This document shows positions 35,556 through 47,283 of a stretch of DNA of 64,000 nt, one piece after another. The first letter of the stretch is position 1, and every line of letters starts with the position of its first letter. The stretch is taken from NCBI RefSeq assembly GCF_900167525.1, contig NZ_FUZQ01000005.1:1-64000 (forward strand). Direction: 5' to 3'. The notes beneath the pieces are model-generated. The model worked only from the letters and a program-made list of their open reading frames with translations, was not told the origin of the DNA and did not search any database. The position numbers and the translations under genes were made by a program. Origin of the DNA: Krasilnikoviella flava. GTDB taxonomy: Bacteria; Actinomycetota; Actinomycetes; Actinomycetales; Cellulomonadaceae.

Positions 35556-36320
35556 GTGCACACGACTGACGGGCAGGACGGATCGATGGACGACGACGCA
35601 GCAGGCAGCACGCACGACGCCGGCGAGGGCACCGGGGACCGCGCGACCGGTCGCGGGACGGCGCCGGGCGAGGGCCGCACCCCGGGCCGCGGGCCGCTGC
35701 GCACGCGGTCGCGCGCGGTGTGGTCGGTGGTGGCGGTCGGCGGGCTCACGCTCGCGACGGCGTCGCCCACCTGGGTGAGCACGACGGTGTCGACGGCCCT
35801 GGAGCCCACGGTCGACGTCGCGGTCACCGGGACGACCGCGGCCCCCGCCGTCGGCGCGGCCGCGCTCGTGGTCGTCGCGGGAGGCGCGGCCCTGGCCATC
35901 GCCGGGCGCGTGGCGCGCTGGGTCGCTCTGGTCGTCGTGGCGCTCGCGGGGGCGCTCGCCACCGCCTCCGCCGCCGCCGTGCTGCTCGACCCGCTCCCCG
36001 CCGCGACGTCGGGGGCCTCCCAGACCGCGGGGGTGACGGACCTCACGTCGCCCGTCGTGGTCGCGGTGTGGCCGTGGCTGACGGCCGTGCTCGGCGCGGC
36101 GGCGGTGGTCGTCGCGGCGCTCGCCGTGGTGGGGGCGCCCGCCTGGGGTGCCACGTCCGGGCGGCACGAGCGCGCCGACGCCGTCCTCCCCGCGGACGGG
36201 GAGGACCCGGGCGCCGGGCCGGCGGCGACCGGGGGCGGGTCCGCCGCTCCTGGTCAGCACGACCCCCACGACGCGTGGGACGCGCTCTCCCGGGGAACGG
36301 ACCCGTCGGCGGACCGCTAG
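35556..36320 (+). CDS. Trp-operon-associated membrane protein (Trp_oprn_chp type)
   Basis: This protein of up to 254 residues has four hydrophobic segments: [19 protein letters not shown] (about 55), [45 protein letters not shown] and [27 protein letters not shown]. The SPTWV and the position directly after trpE are typical of the actinobacterial trp-operon membrane protein family, whose role is unknown. The GTG at 35556 overlaps nothing and starts 4 nt past trpE; an ATG at 35586 (MDDDAAGST) is an alternative start. Both termini are disordered and charged. Confidence 0.8.
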   Translation: MHTTDGQDGSMDDDAAGSTHDAGEGTGDRATGRGTAPGEGRTPGRGPLRTRSRAVWSVVAVGGLTLATASPTWVSTTVSTALEPTVDVAVTGTTAAPAVGAAALVVVAGGAALAIAGRVARWVALVVVALAGALATASAAAVLLDPLPAATSGASQTAGVTDLTSPVVVAVWPWLTAVLGAAAVVVAALAVVGAPAWGATSGRHERADAVLPADGEDPGAGPAATGGGSAAPGQHDPHDAWDALSRGTDPSADR

Positions 36321-36361
36321 GCTGGACCGCGCACCACGTCACGAAAGGGCATCACATTCCA

Positions 36362-36640
36362 ATGACCGACAACCGCAACGCCGAGGTCGCCTACCTGCCC
36401 CCGGCCGTCCCGCCCACGAACCACGGCCACACGACCGCCGCGTGGTCGGCGATGATCGGCATCATGCTGGGCGTGGCCGTCGGCGCCGTCGGGATGCTGC
36501 CCCAGGTCCCGGACGCGGTCGTCTGGGTCGGCGCCGTGATCGTCGCCGCCTCGCTCGTGCTCGGCCTCGTGCTGCGCAACATGGGATTCGGCCAGACCAA
36601 GGACGGCGTGACGCCCCGCCGGACCTCCTCCGGGCACTGA
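36362..36640 (+). CDS. HGxxxAAW-motif small membrane protein
   Basis: The 92-residue protein has the motif HGHTTAAW at about 22-29, followed by two membrane segments ([16 protein letters not shown] and [20 protein letters not shown]) and a polar tail. Small HGxxPAAW-type proteins lie between trpE and trpC in many actinobacteria; their function is unknown. GAAAGG precedes the ATG. It is the last gene before a strong hairpin terminator at 36681. Confidence 0.82.
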   Translation: MTDNRNAEVAYLPPAVPPTNHGHTTAAWSAMIGIMLGVAVGAVGMLPQVPDAVVWVGAVIVAASLVLGLVLRNMGFGQTKDGVTPRRTSSGH

Positions 36641-36680
36641 CCCTCGGGCCGCGAAGGCCCTGGCCGACCGGCCGCCACGA

Positions 36681-36716
36681 CGACGGCGCGCTCCCGCCAC
36701 CGGGGGCGCGCCGTCG
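36681..36716 (+). terminator. Hairpin terminator between the trpE cluster and trpC
   Basis: A 15-bp GC stem (36681-36695 with 36702-36716, one G-T pair) with a GCCACC loop begins 40 nt after the HGxxxAAW gene. It should separate trpE from trpCBA transcription. TACGAT (36788-36793) downstream is a possible -10 for trpC. Confidence 0.7.
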
Positions 36717-36837
36717 CCGTGCCCGGGCCGTTCCGGCGGCGTCGTCTCACGGTCGGAGACGTGTCCGGACCGCTTCGCGGACGGGCCTACGATGGCAGGC
36801 AGACGTCGGTGCGGCGTCAGGGACGGGGAGGCAGACC

Positions 36838-37662
36838 ATGACGGTCCTGGAGGACATCGTCGCGGGAGTCCGCGAGGACCTCGCGGTGCGCCAGGCGCGG
36901 ACGTCGCTCGACGAGCTCAAGGAGCGCGCGGCGCGCGTGCCCGGGGCCCTCGAGTGCTGCGGACGCCTGCTCTCGGAGGATCGCGTCGCCGTGATCGCCG
37001 AGGTGAAGCGCTCGAGCCCGAGCAAGGGCGACCTGGCGCCGATCTCCGACCCGGCAGCACTGGCCGAGGAGTACGCCCGGGGAGGCGCCAGCGCGATCTC
37101 CGTGCTCACGGAGCAGCGGCGGTTCGGCGGCTCGCTCGCCGACCTGGACGCGGTGCGCGCCCGGGTGGACGTCCCGGTGCTGCGCAAGGACTTCGTCGTC
37201 ACGCCGTACCAGGTGTGGGAGGCGCGGGCCCACGGTGCGGACCTGGTGCTGCTCATCGTGGCCGCCCTGGAGCAGACCGTCCTGACCTCCCTGATCGAGC
37301 GGGTGCACTCGCTCGGTATGACGGCGCTGGTCGAGGCCCACACGGCGGACGAGGTGCGCCGGGCGCTGGACGCCGGGGCGCGCGTCGTCGGCGTCAACGC
37401 CCGCGACCTCAAGACCCTCGAGGTGGACCGCACGACGTTCGCGCGGCTCGCTCCCCTGATCCCCGACGACGTCGTGCGCGTCGCGGAGTCCGGCGTGCGC
37501 GGTCCGCACGACGTGCTCGACTACGCCCGCTCCGGCGCGCACGCCGTGCTCGTCGGCGAGGCGCTGGTGACCGACGGCGCGCCGCGCCGGTCGGTGGCGG
37601 ACCTCGTCGCGGCCGGGCAGCACCCGGCCCTGTGGTCGGTCCGCCCGGCGGCCCAGCCGTAA
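36838..37662 (+). CDS. trpC: Indole-3-glycerol phosphate synthase (TrpC)
   Basis: This 274-residue barrel enzyme closes the indole ring from CdRP with loss of CO2. Catalytic residues fall in [74 protein letters not shown] and [11 protein letters not shown]. The enzyme is monofunctional, not fused to TrpF. The ATG at 36838 gives [15 protein letters not shown], the normal start, with GGGGAGG upstream. trpB starts 161 nt later. Confidence 0.96.
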   Translation: MTVLEDIVAGVREDLAVRQARTSLDELKERAARVPGALECCGRLLSEDRVAVIAEVKRSSPSKGDLAPISDPAALAEEYARGGASAISVLTEQRRFGGSLADLDAVRARVDVPVLRKDFVVTPYQVWEARAHGADLVLLIVAALEQTVLTSLIERVHSLGMTALVEAHTADEVRRALDAGARVVGVNARDLKTLEVDRTTFARLAPLIPDDVVRVAESGVRGPHDVLDYARSGAHAVLVGEALVTDGAPRRSVADLVAAGQHPALWSVRPAAQP

Positions 37663-37823
37663 GACCTTCCCGGGCGGCCCAGGTCGGGCCGCGCCGGCGA
37701 CACACACACCGCACAGCACACCACCACACGGCATCGCAGGCGGCCGAGGTGCCGACGACCGGTACCCTCGCCACGACCCAGCAGCGGACCCGCCGAGCGG
37801 TGCCGACGAGAGACGGAGGACCC

Positions 37824-39139
<1,316 letters not shown>

Positions 39140-39143
<4 letters not shown>

Positions 39144-39991
39144 GCACCGCGACCGACACCTCGCCCACCGGCGCGCGCCTCGACGCGCTGCGCACCGAGG
39201 GGCGCGCCGCCCTGGTCGGCTACCTGCCCGTCGGCTTCCCGGACGTGGAGCGCTCGATCGAGGCCGTGCTGGCCATGGTCGACGCCGGCGTGGACGTCGT
39301 GGAGATCGGCGTCCCGTACACCGACCCCGTGATGGACGGCCCGGTCATCCAGCGCGCCGCCGAGGCCGCGCTCGCGGGCGGCGCCCGCGTGCGCGACGTG
39401 CTGCGCGTCGTCGAGGCCGTGGCCGAGCGCTCCGGCGGGCGCGTGCCCGCCCTCGTGATGACCTACTGGAACCCGGTGCTGCGGTACGGCGTGGACGCGT
39501 TCGCGCGCGACCTCTCCGGCGCGGGCGGTGCGGGTCTCATCACCCCCGACCTCATCCCCGACGAGGGCGCCGACTGGATCGCGGCCTCGCGGGAGCACGA
39601 CCTCGACCGGGTGTTCCTCGTCGCGCCGAGCTCCACGCCGGAGCGCCTGGCGCTCACGGCACGGGCGTCGCGCGGCTTCGTGTACGCGGCCTCGACGATG
39701 GGCGTCACGGGCACCCGCGACCAGGTGGGCGACCGGGCCGAGCAGCTGGTCGCCGACACGCGCGCGGCCGGGGCCGAGCACGTCTGCGTCGGGCTCGGCG
39801 TCTCGTCGGGCGACCAGGCCGCCGAGGTGGGCCGGTTCGCCGACGGGGTGATCGTGGGCTCGGCGCTCGTGCGCCCGCTGCTGACCGACCGGCCCTGGGC
39901 CGACCGGCTCGACGGTCTGCGGTCCACCGTGGCGGAGCTCGCCGACGGCGTGCGGCGATCGCGCCGGGCGGTCCCGGGGGCCGCCTCGTGA
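39140..39991 (+). CDS. trpA: Tryptophan synthase alpha subunit (TrpA)
   Basis: This 283-residue barrel enzyme cleaves indole-3-glycerol phosphate to indole and glyceraldehyde-3-phosphate and channels indole to TrpB. Catalytic Glu55 is in [11 protein letters not shown] and catalytic Asp66 in [18 protein letters not shown] and [12 protein letters not shown] are typical. Both junctions are coupled: GTGA with trpB upstream and GTGA with lgt downstream. Confidence 0.96.
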
Positions 39992-41055
39992 CGCCGACGA
40001 TCCTCGCGTCCGTCCAGGCGGCGATCCCGAGCCCGTCGCAGCACACCTGGTATCTCGGTCCCGTGCCGCTGCGCGCCTACGCGCTCGCCATCCTCGCGGG
40101 CATCGCCGTCGCGATCTGGATCACGACCAAGCGCTGGGTCGCCCGTGGCGGCGACCCCGACGACGTCCTGGACATCGCGTTCTGGGCCGTGCCGTTCGGC
40201 ATCGTCGGCGGCCGGCTCTACCACGTGATCAGCACGCCGGAGCCGTACTGGGGCGAGGGCGGCGACCCCGTGCGCGCCCTGTACGTCTGGGAGGGCGGCC
40301 TGGGCATCTGGGGCGCCGTCGCGCTCGGCGCCGTCGGCGCCTGGATCGGCTGCCGCCGCAAGGGCGTGCGGCTGAGCTCCTTCGCCGACGCGCTCGCCCC
40401 CGGGCTGCTCGTCGCGCAGGCGGTGGGGCGGCTCGGCAACTGGTTCAACCAGGAGCTCTTCGGGGCCCCGACCACGCTGCCCTGGGGCCTCGAGATCTCT
40501 CCGGAGGTCATCGAGCGGCTCAACGCGGACACGGGGACGTCGTTCGTGGCGGGCACGCTGTTCCACCCGACGTTCCTGTACGAGCTGTTGTGGAACCTCG
40601 GGGCCGCCGCGCTTCTCGTCTGGCTCGACCGCCGGTACAGGCTCGGTCATGGGCGGGTATTCTGGGCCTACGTCGCGCTCTACACTCTGGGCAGGGTGTG
40701 GATCGAGATGCTTCGCATCGACACCGCCGAGCACGTGCTCGGGCTGCGTCTGAACGTGTGGACGTCGATCGTCGTGGGCCTTGCTGCCCTCGTCGCCTTC
40801 GTCGTGATCGGCAGGCGCTACCCGGACCGCGAGGACGGTGTCGAGCTGCCCGGTCGCACCCGCGAGGGGCAGGCGGGGGGTCGGGAAGCCGGGGACGACC
40901 GGCACGACACCGAGCTTGACACCACGAGCACCGCGCACGCCGGGGCCGCCGTAGGCGCCCCCGGCCGGGACGACGGCCGCGACAGCGGCGGCGGACCGAG
41001 ACGTGCGGACGCGGACGCTGCCGGACCCGACCAGGGGCCGGCAGACCGCGCCTGA
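39988..41055 (+). CDS. lgt: Prolipoprotein diacylglyceryl transferase Lgt
   Basis: This 355-residue membrane enzyme transfers diacylglycerol to the lipobox Cys of prolipoproteins. Seven hydrophobic segments are seen. Signature residues lie in GGRLYHVI, the WEGGLGIWGA segment, AQAVGRLGNWFNQELFG (Lgt signature with essential Arg and Asn) and HPTFLYE. The last 80 residues are a hydrophilic, Gly/Asp-rich tail, longer than in E. coli Lgt but common in actinobacteria. It overlaps trpA by 4 nt, so it belongs to the trpCBA transcript. Confidence 0.95.
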   Translation: MTPTILASVQAAIPSPSQHTWYLGPVPLRAYALAILAGIAVAIWITTKRWVARGGDPDDVLDIAFWAVPFGIVGGRLYHVISTPEPYWGEGGDPVRALYVWEGGLGIWGAVALGAVGAWIGCRRKGVRLSSFADALAPGLLVAQAVGRLGNWFNQELFGAPTTLPWGLEISPEVIERLNADTGTSFVAGTLFHPTFLYELLWNLGAAALLVWLDRRYRLGHGRVFWAYVALYTLGRVWIEMLRIDTAEHVLGLRLNVWTSIVVGLAALVAFVVIGRRYPDREDGVELPGRTREGQAGGREAGDDRHDTELDTTSTAHAGAAVGAPGRDDGRDSGGGPRRADADAAGPDQGPADRA

Positions 41056-41142
41056 GGCGACACCGACCGGGACACCTCCCGGGCGGGGCCGCCTGATGTT
41101 TCCGACGGGCCGACGACGTCCCGACCACCTTTGAGCATGACG

Positions 41143-41158
41143 CGCCCGCGTGCGGGCG
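41143..41158 (+). promoter_or_regulatory. Small hairpin just before the gltB ribosome binding site
   Basis: CGCCCGC and GCGGGCG with a 2-nt spacer lie 3-5 nt before AGGAGG of gltB (41162-41167). It could affect initiation. No regulator site is recognised. Confidence 0.35.
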
Positions 41159-41176
41159 TGCAGGAGGACGGTGTTG

Positions 41177-44100
41177 ATGACCACGCCGCAGCATCGGGTC
41201 GCGCGGCCCTCGGCCCAGGGCCTCTACGACCCTGCGTCGGAGCACGACGCGTGCGGTGTCGCCTTCGTCGCGACACTGCGCGGGACGCCCGGCCGCGACA
41301 TCGTGGACGCGGGCCTGACCGCCCTGCTGAACCTCGACCACCGCGGCGCGGTGGGTGCGGAGGAGAACAGCGGTGACGGGGCCGGGATCCTCACGCAGAT
41401 CCCGGACGCCTTCGTCCGTGACGTCGTGGCCGCGGAGCTCCCGCCCGCCGGTCACTACGCGATCGGCATGGCGTTCCTGCCGCAGGACCTCGCGGAGGCC
41501 GACGCGTGCGCGCGCCGGTTCGAGGCGATCGCCGCGGAGGAGAAGCTCGACGTGCTCGCCTGGCGCGACGTTCCCGTCACGGCCGACCTCGTCGGCCCGA
41601 CGGCGCGCGCGTCGATGCCCCTGTTCCGGCAGGTCGTCGTGGCGGACCCGTCGCGCGAGCTGTCCGGGCTCGAGCTGGACCGCCGCACGTACCGCCTGCG
41701 CAAGCGGGCGCAGAACGAGCTGGACCTGTTCCTCGCGTCGTTGTCGAGCCGCACCCTGACGTACAAGGGCATGCTCACGACGGCGCAGCTCGAGCCGTTC
41801 TTCCCCGACCTGAGCGACCCGCGCTACGCGTCGGAGATCGCCCTGGTGCACTCCCGGTTCTCCACGAACACGTTCCCGTCGTGGCCACTGGCGCAGCCGT
41901 TCCGCCTCGTGGCGCACAACGGCGAGATCAACACGGTGCGGGGCAACCGCAACTGGATGGCCGCGCGCGAGAGCACCATGGCCAGCGAGGTGCTCGGCGA
42001 CCTGTCCCCGCTGCTGCCCGTGTGCACGGAGGGGTCGAGCGACTCCGCGAGCTTCGACGAGGTGCTCGAGCTGCTGCACCTGTCGGGCCGCTCGCTGCCG
42101 CACGCGGTGCTGATGATGGTCCCCGAGGCGTGGGAGAACCACGCCGAGATGGACCCGGCGCGCCGCGCGTTCTACCAGTACCACGCCAACCTCATGGAGC
42201 CGTGGGACGGGCCCGCCTGCCTCACGTTCACGGACGGCACCCTCATCGGCGCGGTCCTCGACCGCAACGGGCTGCGGCCCGGCCGCTACTGGGTCACCGA
42301 GGACGGGCTCGTCGTGCTCGCGTCGGAGGCCGGCGTCCTGGACATCGACCCCGCGACGATCGTGCGCAAGGGCCGCCTCGAGCCGGGCCGCATGTTCCTC
42401 GTCGACACCGCCCAGGGGCGGATCGTGGAGGACGACGAGCTCAAGTCGCAGCTCGCCGCCCAGCGCCCGTACGGCGAGTGGGTCGCCGGCAACACGATCA
42501 CGTTGGACTCGCTGCCCGAGCGTGAGCACGTGGCGCACTCGGCCGCGTCGGTCCAGCGCCGGCAACGCGCGTTCGGGTACACCACCGAGGAGCTCAAGGT
42601 CCTCCTGACGCCGATGGCGGACACGGGGGCGGAGGCGCTCGGCGCGATGGGGTCGGACACGCCGATCGCCGTCCTGTCGAGCCGCCCGCGGCTGCTGTTC
42701 GACTACTTCACGCAGATGTTCGCCCAGGTGACGAACCCGCCGCTGGACTCGATCCGCGAGCAGCTCGTCACGGCGATCGACAGCACGATCGGCCCGGAGC
42801 CGAACCTCCTCGAGGAGGTCGCGGGCCACGCCCGCAAGCTGGACCTGCCCTTCCCGGTGCTCGACAACGACGAGCTCGCCAAGATCGTCCGTATCGACCG
42901 TGACCCGCGCCTGGAGGGCGAGTTCCGCGCCGGCATCGTGCGCGGCCTCTACGAGGTGTCCGGCGGCGGCCGCGCGCTCCAGGCCCGCCTGGAGGAGATC
43001 TTCGCCCAGGTCGACGCCGAGATCGCCGACGGAGTCACGCACATCGTGCTGTCCGACCGCGACTCGGACTCCGAGCTCGCGGCGATCCCGTCGCTGCTGC
43101 TGACCAGCGCGGTGCACCACCATCTGCTGCGCCAGGGCACGCGCACCCGGATCTCGCTCGTCGTCGAGGCGGGCGACGTGCGCGAGGTGCACCACGTCGC
43201 GCTCCTGATCGGCTACGGGGCGGCCGCGGTCAACCCGTACCTCGCCATGGAGACGGTCGAGGACCTCGCGCTGCGCGGCTACCTGGCTGTCACCCCCGAG
43301 CAGGCGGTCGCGAACCTCATCAAGGCGCTCGGCAAGGGCGTGCTCAAGGTCATGAGCAAGATGGGCATCTCGACGATCATGTCGTACCGCGGTGCGCAGA
43401 TCTTCGAGGCCGTCGGGCTCTCCCACGAGCTGGTCGACGACTACTTCACCGGCACCACGAGCCGCCTGGCCGGCGTCGGCCTCGACGTCATCGCGGCGGA
43501 GGTGGCGGCACGGCACGCCGAGGCGTATCCGGCGTCGGGCAACCACGCGCCGCACCAGCGGCTGACGAGCGGCGGCGAGTACCAGTGGCGCCGGGACGGG
43601 GAGGAGCACCTCTTCGACCCCGAGACCGTCTTCCGCCTGCAGCACGCGACCCGCACCGGCCGGATGGACATCTTCCGCCAGTACACGCGGCGCGTGGACG
43701 AGCAGTCGCGCCGGCTGATGACGCTGCGCGGCCTGCTGCGGTTCACCCCCGACCGGGAGCCGGTGCCGATCGACGAGGTCGAGTCGGTCGCCGAGATCGT
43801 CAAGCGGTTCAACACCGGGGCGATGTCGTACGGCTCGATCTCCGCGGAGGCGCACGAGACGCTCGCGATCGCCATGAACCGCCTCGGCGGCCGGTCCAAC
43901 ACCGGCGAGGGCGGCGAGGACCCGGAGCGCCTGTACGACCCGGAGCGCCGCTCGCGGGTCAAGCAGATCGCTTCCGGCCGCTTCGGTGTGACGAGCGAGT
44001 ACCTCACGAACGCGGACGACATCCAGATCAAGCTCGCGCAGGGCGCCAAGCCGGGTGAGGGCGGCCAGCTGCCCGGGCCCAAGGTCTACCCGTGGGTCGC

Positions 44101-45745
44101 GAAGACCCGGCACTCGACGCCGGGCGTCGGCCTCATCTCGCCGCCGCCGCACCACGACATCTACTCGATCGAGGACCTGGCGCAGCTCATCCACGACGCC
44201 AAGAACGCCAACCCGGCGGCGCGCGTGCACGTCAAGCTCGTCTCCGAGTTCGGCGTCGGCACCGTGGCCACGGGCGTGTCCAAGGCGCACGCGGACGTCG
44301 TGCTCATCTCGGGCCACGACGGCGGCACGGGCGCGAGCCCGCTCACGTCGCTGAAGCACGCGGGCACGCCGTGGGAGATCGGCCTGGCCGAGACCCAGCA
44401 GACCCTCGTGCTCAACAACCTGCGCGACCGCATCGTCGTGCAGGTCGACGGGCAGATGAAGACCGGGCGCGACGTCGTCGTGGCCGCGCTGCTGGGGGCC
44501 GAGGAGTTCGGCTTCGCCACCGCGCCGATGGTCGTCTCGGGCTGCGTCATGATGCGCGTGTGCCACCTGGACACGTGCCCGGTGGGCGTCGCTACGCAGA
44601 ACCCGGAGCTGCGCAAGCGGTTCACGGGCAAGCCGGAGTTCGTCGTGAACTTCTTCGAGTTCATCGCGCAGGAGGTGCGCGAGCACCTCGCGTCGCTCGG
44701 CTTCCGTTCGATCGAGGAGGCGGTCGGCCACGTCGAGGCGCTCGACACCCGCAAGGCCGTGGACCACTGGAAGGCGCAGGGCCTCGACCTGGCCCCGGTG
44801 CTCGCCACGCCCGAGATCACGCCGGGCACGACGCTGCACCAGGTGGCGACGCAGGACCACGGCCTGGCCAAGGCGCTCGACAACCACCTGATCGAGATGG
44901 CGCGCCCCGCGCTCGAGGACGCGTTGCCGGTGCGGATCGAGCTGCCGGTGCGCAACGTCAACCGCACGGTCGGCACGATGCTCGGCCACGAGGTGACCAA
45001 GCGGTACCGGGGGGCCGGCCTGCCCGACGACACGATCGACGTGACCCTCACGGGCTCGGCCGGTCAGTCGCTGGGCGCGTTCCTGCCGGGCGGCGTCACG
45101 CTGCGCCTGTTCGGCGACGCCAACGACTACGTCGGCAAGGGCCTGTCGGGCGGCCGGATCGTCGTCCGCCCGGACCGCTCCGCGGTGCTCGAGGGGGCGG
45201 CGAACGTGGTGGCCGGCAACGTCATCGGCTACGGCGCGACGTCGGGCGAGGTGCTGCTGCGCGGCCGGGTGGGCGAGCGCTTCGGTGTGCGCAACTCGGG
45301 TGCGACGCTGGTGGTGGAGGGCGTGGGCGACCACGGCTGCGAGTACATGACGGGCGGCACCGTGCTGGTGCTCGGCCCGACGGGCCGCAACTTCGGCGCC
45401 GGCATGTCGGGCGGCGTCGCGTACGTGCTCAACCTGCGCGACGTGGCGATGAACACCCAGGCGGTGGCGAGTGGCGAGCTCGAGGTGGGCCCGCTGGACG
45501 ACGCCGACTGGGACCGCGTGCGCGGCCTCCTGGAGCGGCACCTGGAGGAGACCGGCTCGCCCGTGGCGGCCGAGCTCCTCGAGGACGACGGTGCCCGAGC
45601 GCGGTTCTCGCGCGTCCTGCCCGCGGGCTGGGCCCGCGTGCGCGCCGCGCTGGCCGACGCCGAGGCCGCAGGGAAGACGCTGGGCGAGGGCGACGACTTC
45701 GACCCGGCGATGTGGGAGCAGATCATGGAGGTGGCGCGTGGCTGA
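41177..45745 (+). CDS. gltB: Glutamate synthase large subunit (GltB)
   Basis: This 1522-residue enzyme makes glutamate from glutamine and 2-oxoglutarate. A propeptide of about 25 residues precedes the catalytic Cys26 ([10 protein letters not shown]), the N-terminal nucleophile of the type II amidotransferase domain (about 26-420). Next come the central domain, the FMN-binding synthase domain ([34 protein letters not shown]), the 3Fe-4S cysteines in [17 protein letters not shown], and the beta-helix GXGXG domain at the C-terminus. I start at the ATG at 41177 because AGGAGG lies 9 nt upstream; an in-frame GTG at 41150 has none. It overlaps gltD by 8 nt. Confidence 0.97.
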   Translation: MTTPQHRVARPSAQGLYDPASEHDACGVAFVATLRGTPGRDIVDAGLTALLNLDHRGAVGAEENSGDGAGILTQIPDAFVRDVVAAELPPAGHYAIGMAFLPQDLAEADACARRFEAIAAEEKLDVLAWRDVPVTADLVGPTARASMPLFRQVVVADPSRELSGLELDRRTYRLRKRAQNELDLFLASLSSRTLTYKGMLTTAQLEPFFPDLSDPRYASEIALVHSRFSTNTFPSWPLAQPFRLVAHNGEINTVRGNRNWMAARESTMASEVLGDLSPLLPVCTEGSSDSASFDEVLELLHLSGRSLPHAVLMMVPEAWENHAEMDPARRAFYQYHANLMEPWDGPACLTFTDGTLIGAVLDRNGLRPGRYWVTEDGLVVLASEAGVLDIDPATIVRKGRLEPGRMFLVDTAQGRIVEDDELKSQLAAQRPYGEWVAGNTITLDSLPEREHVAHSAASVQRRQRAFGYTTEELKVLLTPMADTGAEALGAMGSDTPIAVLSSRPRLLFDYFTQMFAQVTNPPLDSIREQLVTAIDSTIGPEPNLLEEVAGHARKLDLPFPVLDNDELAKIVRIDRDPRLEGEFRAGIVRGLYEVSGGGRALQARLEEIFAQVDAEIADGVTHIVLSDRDSDSELAAIPSLLLTSAVHHHLLRQGTRTRISLVVEAGDVREVHHVALLIGYGAAAVNPYLAMETVEDLALRGYLAVTPEQAVANLIKALGKGVLKVMSKMGISTIMSYRGAQIFEAVGLSHELVDDYFTGTTSRLAGVGLDVIAAEVAARHAEAYPASGNHAPHQRLTSGGEYQWRRDGEEHLFDPETVFRLQHATRTGRMDIFRQYTRRVDEQSRRLMTLRGLLRFTPDREPVPIDEVESVAEIVKRFNTGAMSYGSISAEAHETLAIAMNRLGGRSNTGEGGEDPERLYDPERRSRVKQIASGRFGVTSEYLTNADDIQIKLAQGAKPGEGGQLPGPKVYPWVAKTRHSTPGVGLISPPPHHDIYSIEDLAQLIHDAKNANPAARVHVKLVSEFGVGTVATGVSKAHADVVLISGHDGGTGASPLTSLKHAGTPWEIGLAETQQTLVLNNLRDRIVVQVDGQMKTGRDVVVAALLGAEEFGFATAPMVVSGCVMMRVCHLDTCPVGVATQNPELRKRFTGKPEFVVNFFEFIAQEVREHLASLGFRSIEEAVGHVEALDTRKAVDHWKAQGLDLAPVLATPEITPGTTLHQVATQDHGLAKALDNHLIEMARPALEDALPVRIELPVRNVNRTVGTMLGHEVTKRYRGAGLPDDTIDVTLTGSAGQSLGAFLPGGVTLRLFGDANDYVGKGLSGGRIVVRPDRSAVLEGAANVVAGNVIGYGATSGEVLLRGRVGERFGVRNSGATLVVEGVGDHGCEYMTGGTVLVLGPTGRNFGAGMSGGVAYVLNLRDVAMNTQAVASGELEVGPLDDADWDRVRGLLERHLEETGSPVAAELLEDDGARARFSRVLPAGWARVRAALADAEAAGKTLGEGDDFDPAMWEQIMEVARG

Positions 45746-47204
45746 CCCCCGCGGATTCCTGAAGGTGCGGGAGCGCGAGCTCCCGCCGAACCGCCCGATC
45801 GAGGTGCGGCTGCGTGACTGGAAGGACACGCACGCCCATCGCGAGGAGGGGCAGGCGTTCCTCAAGGAGCAGGCGGGCCGCTGCATGGACTGCGGCATCC
45901 CGTTCTGCCACCAGGGCTGCCCGCTCGGGAACCTCATCCCCGAGTGGAACGACCTGGTGTGGCGCGGCCAGTGGGCCGACGCCGTCGAGCGCCTGCACGC
46001 GACCAACAACTTCCCGGAGTTCACCGGTCGCGTCTGCCCGGCCCCGTGCGAGACGAGCTGCGTGCTGGGCATCAACCAGCCCGCCGTGACGATCAAGAAC
46101 GTCGAGGTCTCGATCATCGACGAGGCGTTCGAGCGCGGCCTGGTCACGCCGCAGGTGCCGCAGCGGCTCACGGGCTCCACCGTGGCCGTCGTCGGTTCCG
46201 GCCCTGCCGGCCTCGCCGCCGCGCAGCAGCTCACGCGCGCCGGCCACACGGTCGTCGTGTACGAGCGCGACGACGCGATCGGCGGCCTGTTGCGCTACGG
46301 CATCCCCGACTTCAAGCTCGAGAAGATGCACATCGACCGCCGCCTGGAGCAGATGGAGGCCGAGGGCACCCGCTTCCGCCCGGGTGTCGCCATCGGGCGC
46401 GACATCACCTGGGACGCGCTGCGCCGCCGGTTCGACGCGGTCGTGGTCGCCACCGGCGCCACAGTGCCGCGCGAGCTCGCGGTGCCCGGGCACGAGCTGG
46501 GCGGCGTCCACTTCGCGATGGACTTCCTGACGCCGGCGAACAAGGCCGCGGCGGGGAACCCGGTCGGCGGCGCCCCGTCGGCCGAGGGCAAGCACGTCGT
46601 GATCATCGGTGGCGGCGACACCGGCTCGGACTGCTTGGGCACGTCCTTGCGGCAGGGTGCGGCCAGCGTCACGACGCTGGCGATCGGCAAGAAGCCCTCG
46701 CTGGACCGCCCGGCGAGCCAGCCCTGGCCCACCGACCCGATCGTGTTCGAGGTCTCGACGTCCCACGAGGAGGGCGGGGAGCGCAGCTACCTGGCCTCGA
46801 CGGTAGAGTTCGTGGGCGGCGAGGACGGGAACGTCCGGGCCCTGAAGGTCGCGGAGACCGAGTACCTGGCGGACGGCCGCCGGGCACCCAAGGAAGGTAC
46901 CGAGCGGGAGATCCCGGCGGACCTGGTCCTCATCGCCATGGGGTTCACCGGTCCGGAGACCGGCGAGCTCGTGACCCAGACCGGCGTGGAGCTCACCACC
47001 CGCGGGCTGGTCCGGCGTGGCGACGACTACGCGACGAGCCTGCCCGGCGTCTATGCGACGGGTGACGCGGGCCGTGGGCAGTCGCTGATCGTCTGGGCGA
47101 TCGCGGAGGGCCGCGCGACGGCGGCCGCGGTCGACGCCTATCTGCAGGGCGGCTCCGAGCTGCCCGCGCCGGTGGGCCCGCGGACCGTCGCGCTGCGAGG
47201 ATAA
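45738..47204 (+). CDS. gltD: Glutamate synthase small subunit (GltD)
   Basis: This 488-residue FAD/NADPH protein supplies electrons to GltB. N-terminal cysteines for two 4Fe-4S clusters are in [19 protein letters not shown] and [12 protein letters not shown]. The FAD motif [17 protein letters not shown] and the NADPH motif [14 protein letters not shown] follow, and [21 protein letters not shown] near the C-terminus is a standard FAD contact. GTG at 45738 gives [21 protein letters not shown] lies just upstream inside gltB, and the 8-nt overlap implies coupled synthesis. Confidence 0.97.
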   Translation: MADPRGFLKVRERELPPNRPIEVRLRDWKDTHAHREEGQAFLKEQAGRCMDCGIPFCHQGCPLGNLIPEWNDLVWRGQWADAVERLHATNNFPEFTGRVCPAPCETSCVLGINQPAVTIKNVEVSIIDEAFERGLVTPQVPQRLTGSTVAVVGSGPAGLAAAQQLTRAGHTVVVYERDDAIGGLLRYGIPDFKLEKMHIDRRLEQMEAEGTRFRPGVAIGRDITWDALRRRFDAVVVATGATVPRELAVPGHELGGVHFAMDFLTPANKAAAGNPVGGAPSAEGKHVVIIGGGDTGSDCLGTSLRQGAASVTTLAIGKKPSLDRPASQPWPTDPIVFEVSTSHEEGGERSYLASTVEFVGGEDGNVRALKVAETEYLADGRRAPKEGTEREIPADLVLIAMGFTGPETGELVTQTGVELTTRGLVRRGDDYATSLPGVYATGDAGRGQSLIVWAIAEGRATAAAVDAYLQGGSELPAPVGPRTVALRG

Positions 47205-47212
47205 GTATGAAG

Positions 47213-47236
47213 ACCGGGTGCCGATCGGCACCCGGT
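47213..47236. terminator. 24-bp perfect palindrome after gltD
   Basis: ACCGGGTGCCGATCGGCACCCGGT is fully self-complementary and begins 9 nt beyond the gltD stop and 48 nt before pyk. It can fold as a terminator hairpin with a GATC loop or serve as a dimeric repressor site for pyk. Confidence 0.55.
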
Positions 47237-47283
47237 GCCCGTCCCGGCTCGCGCCGGGGCGGATCGACGACGAGGCTGGAGAC

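Noticed and set aside
37663-37823. Riboswitch or leader peptide before trpB
   Set aside because: The gap is CA-rich with no ORF or convincing secondary structure.
40520-46249. A 1909-codon open frame on the minus strand
   Set aside because: It is the antisense shadow of lgt, gltB and gltD; high GC codon bias keeps the opposite frame open. No recognisable protein sequence.
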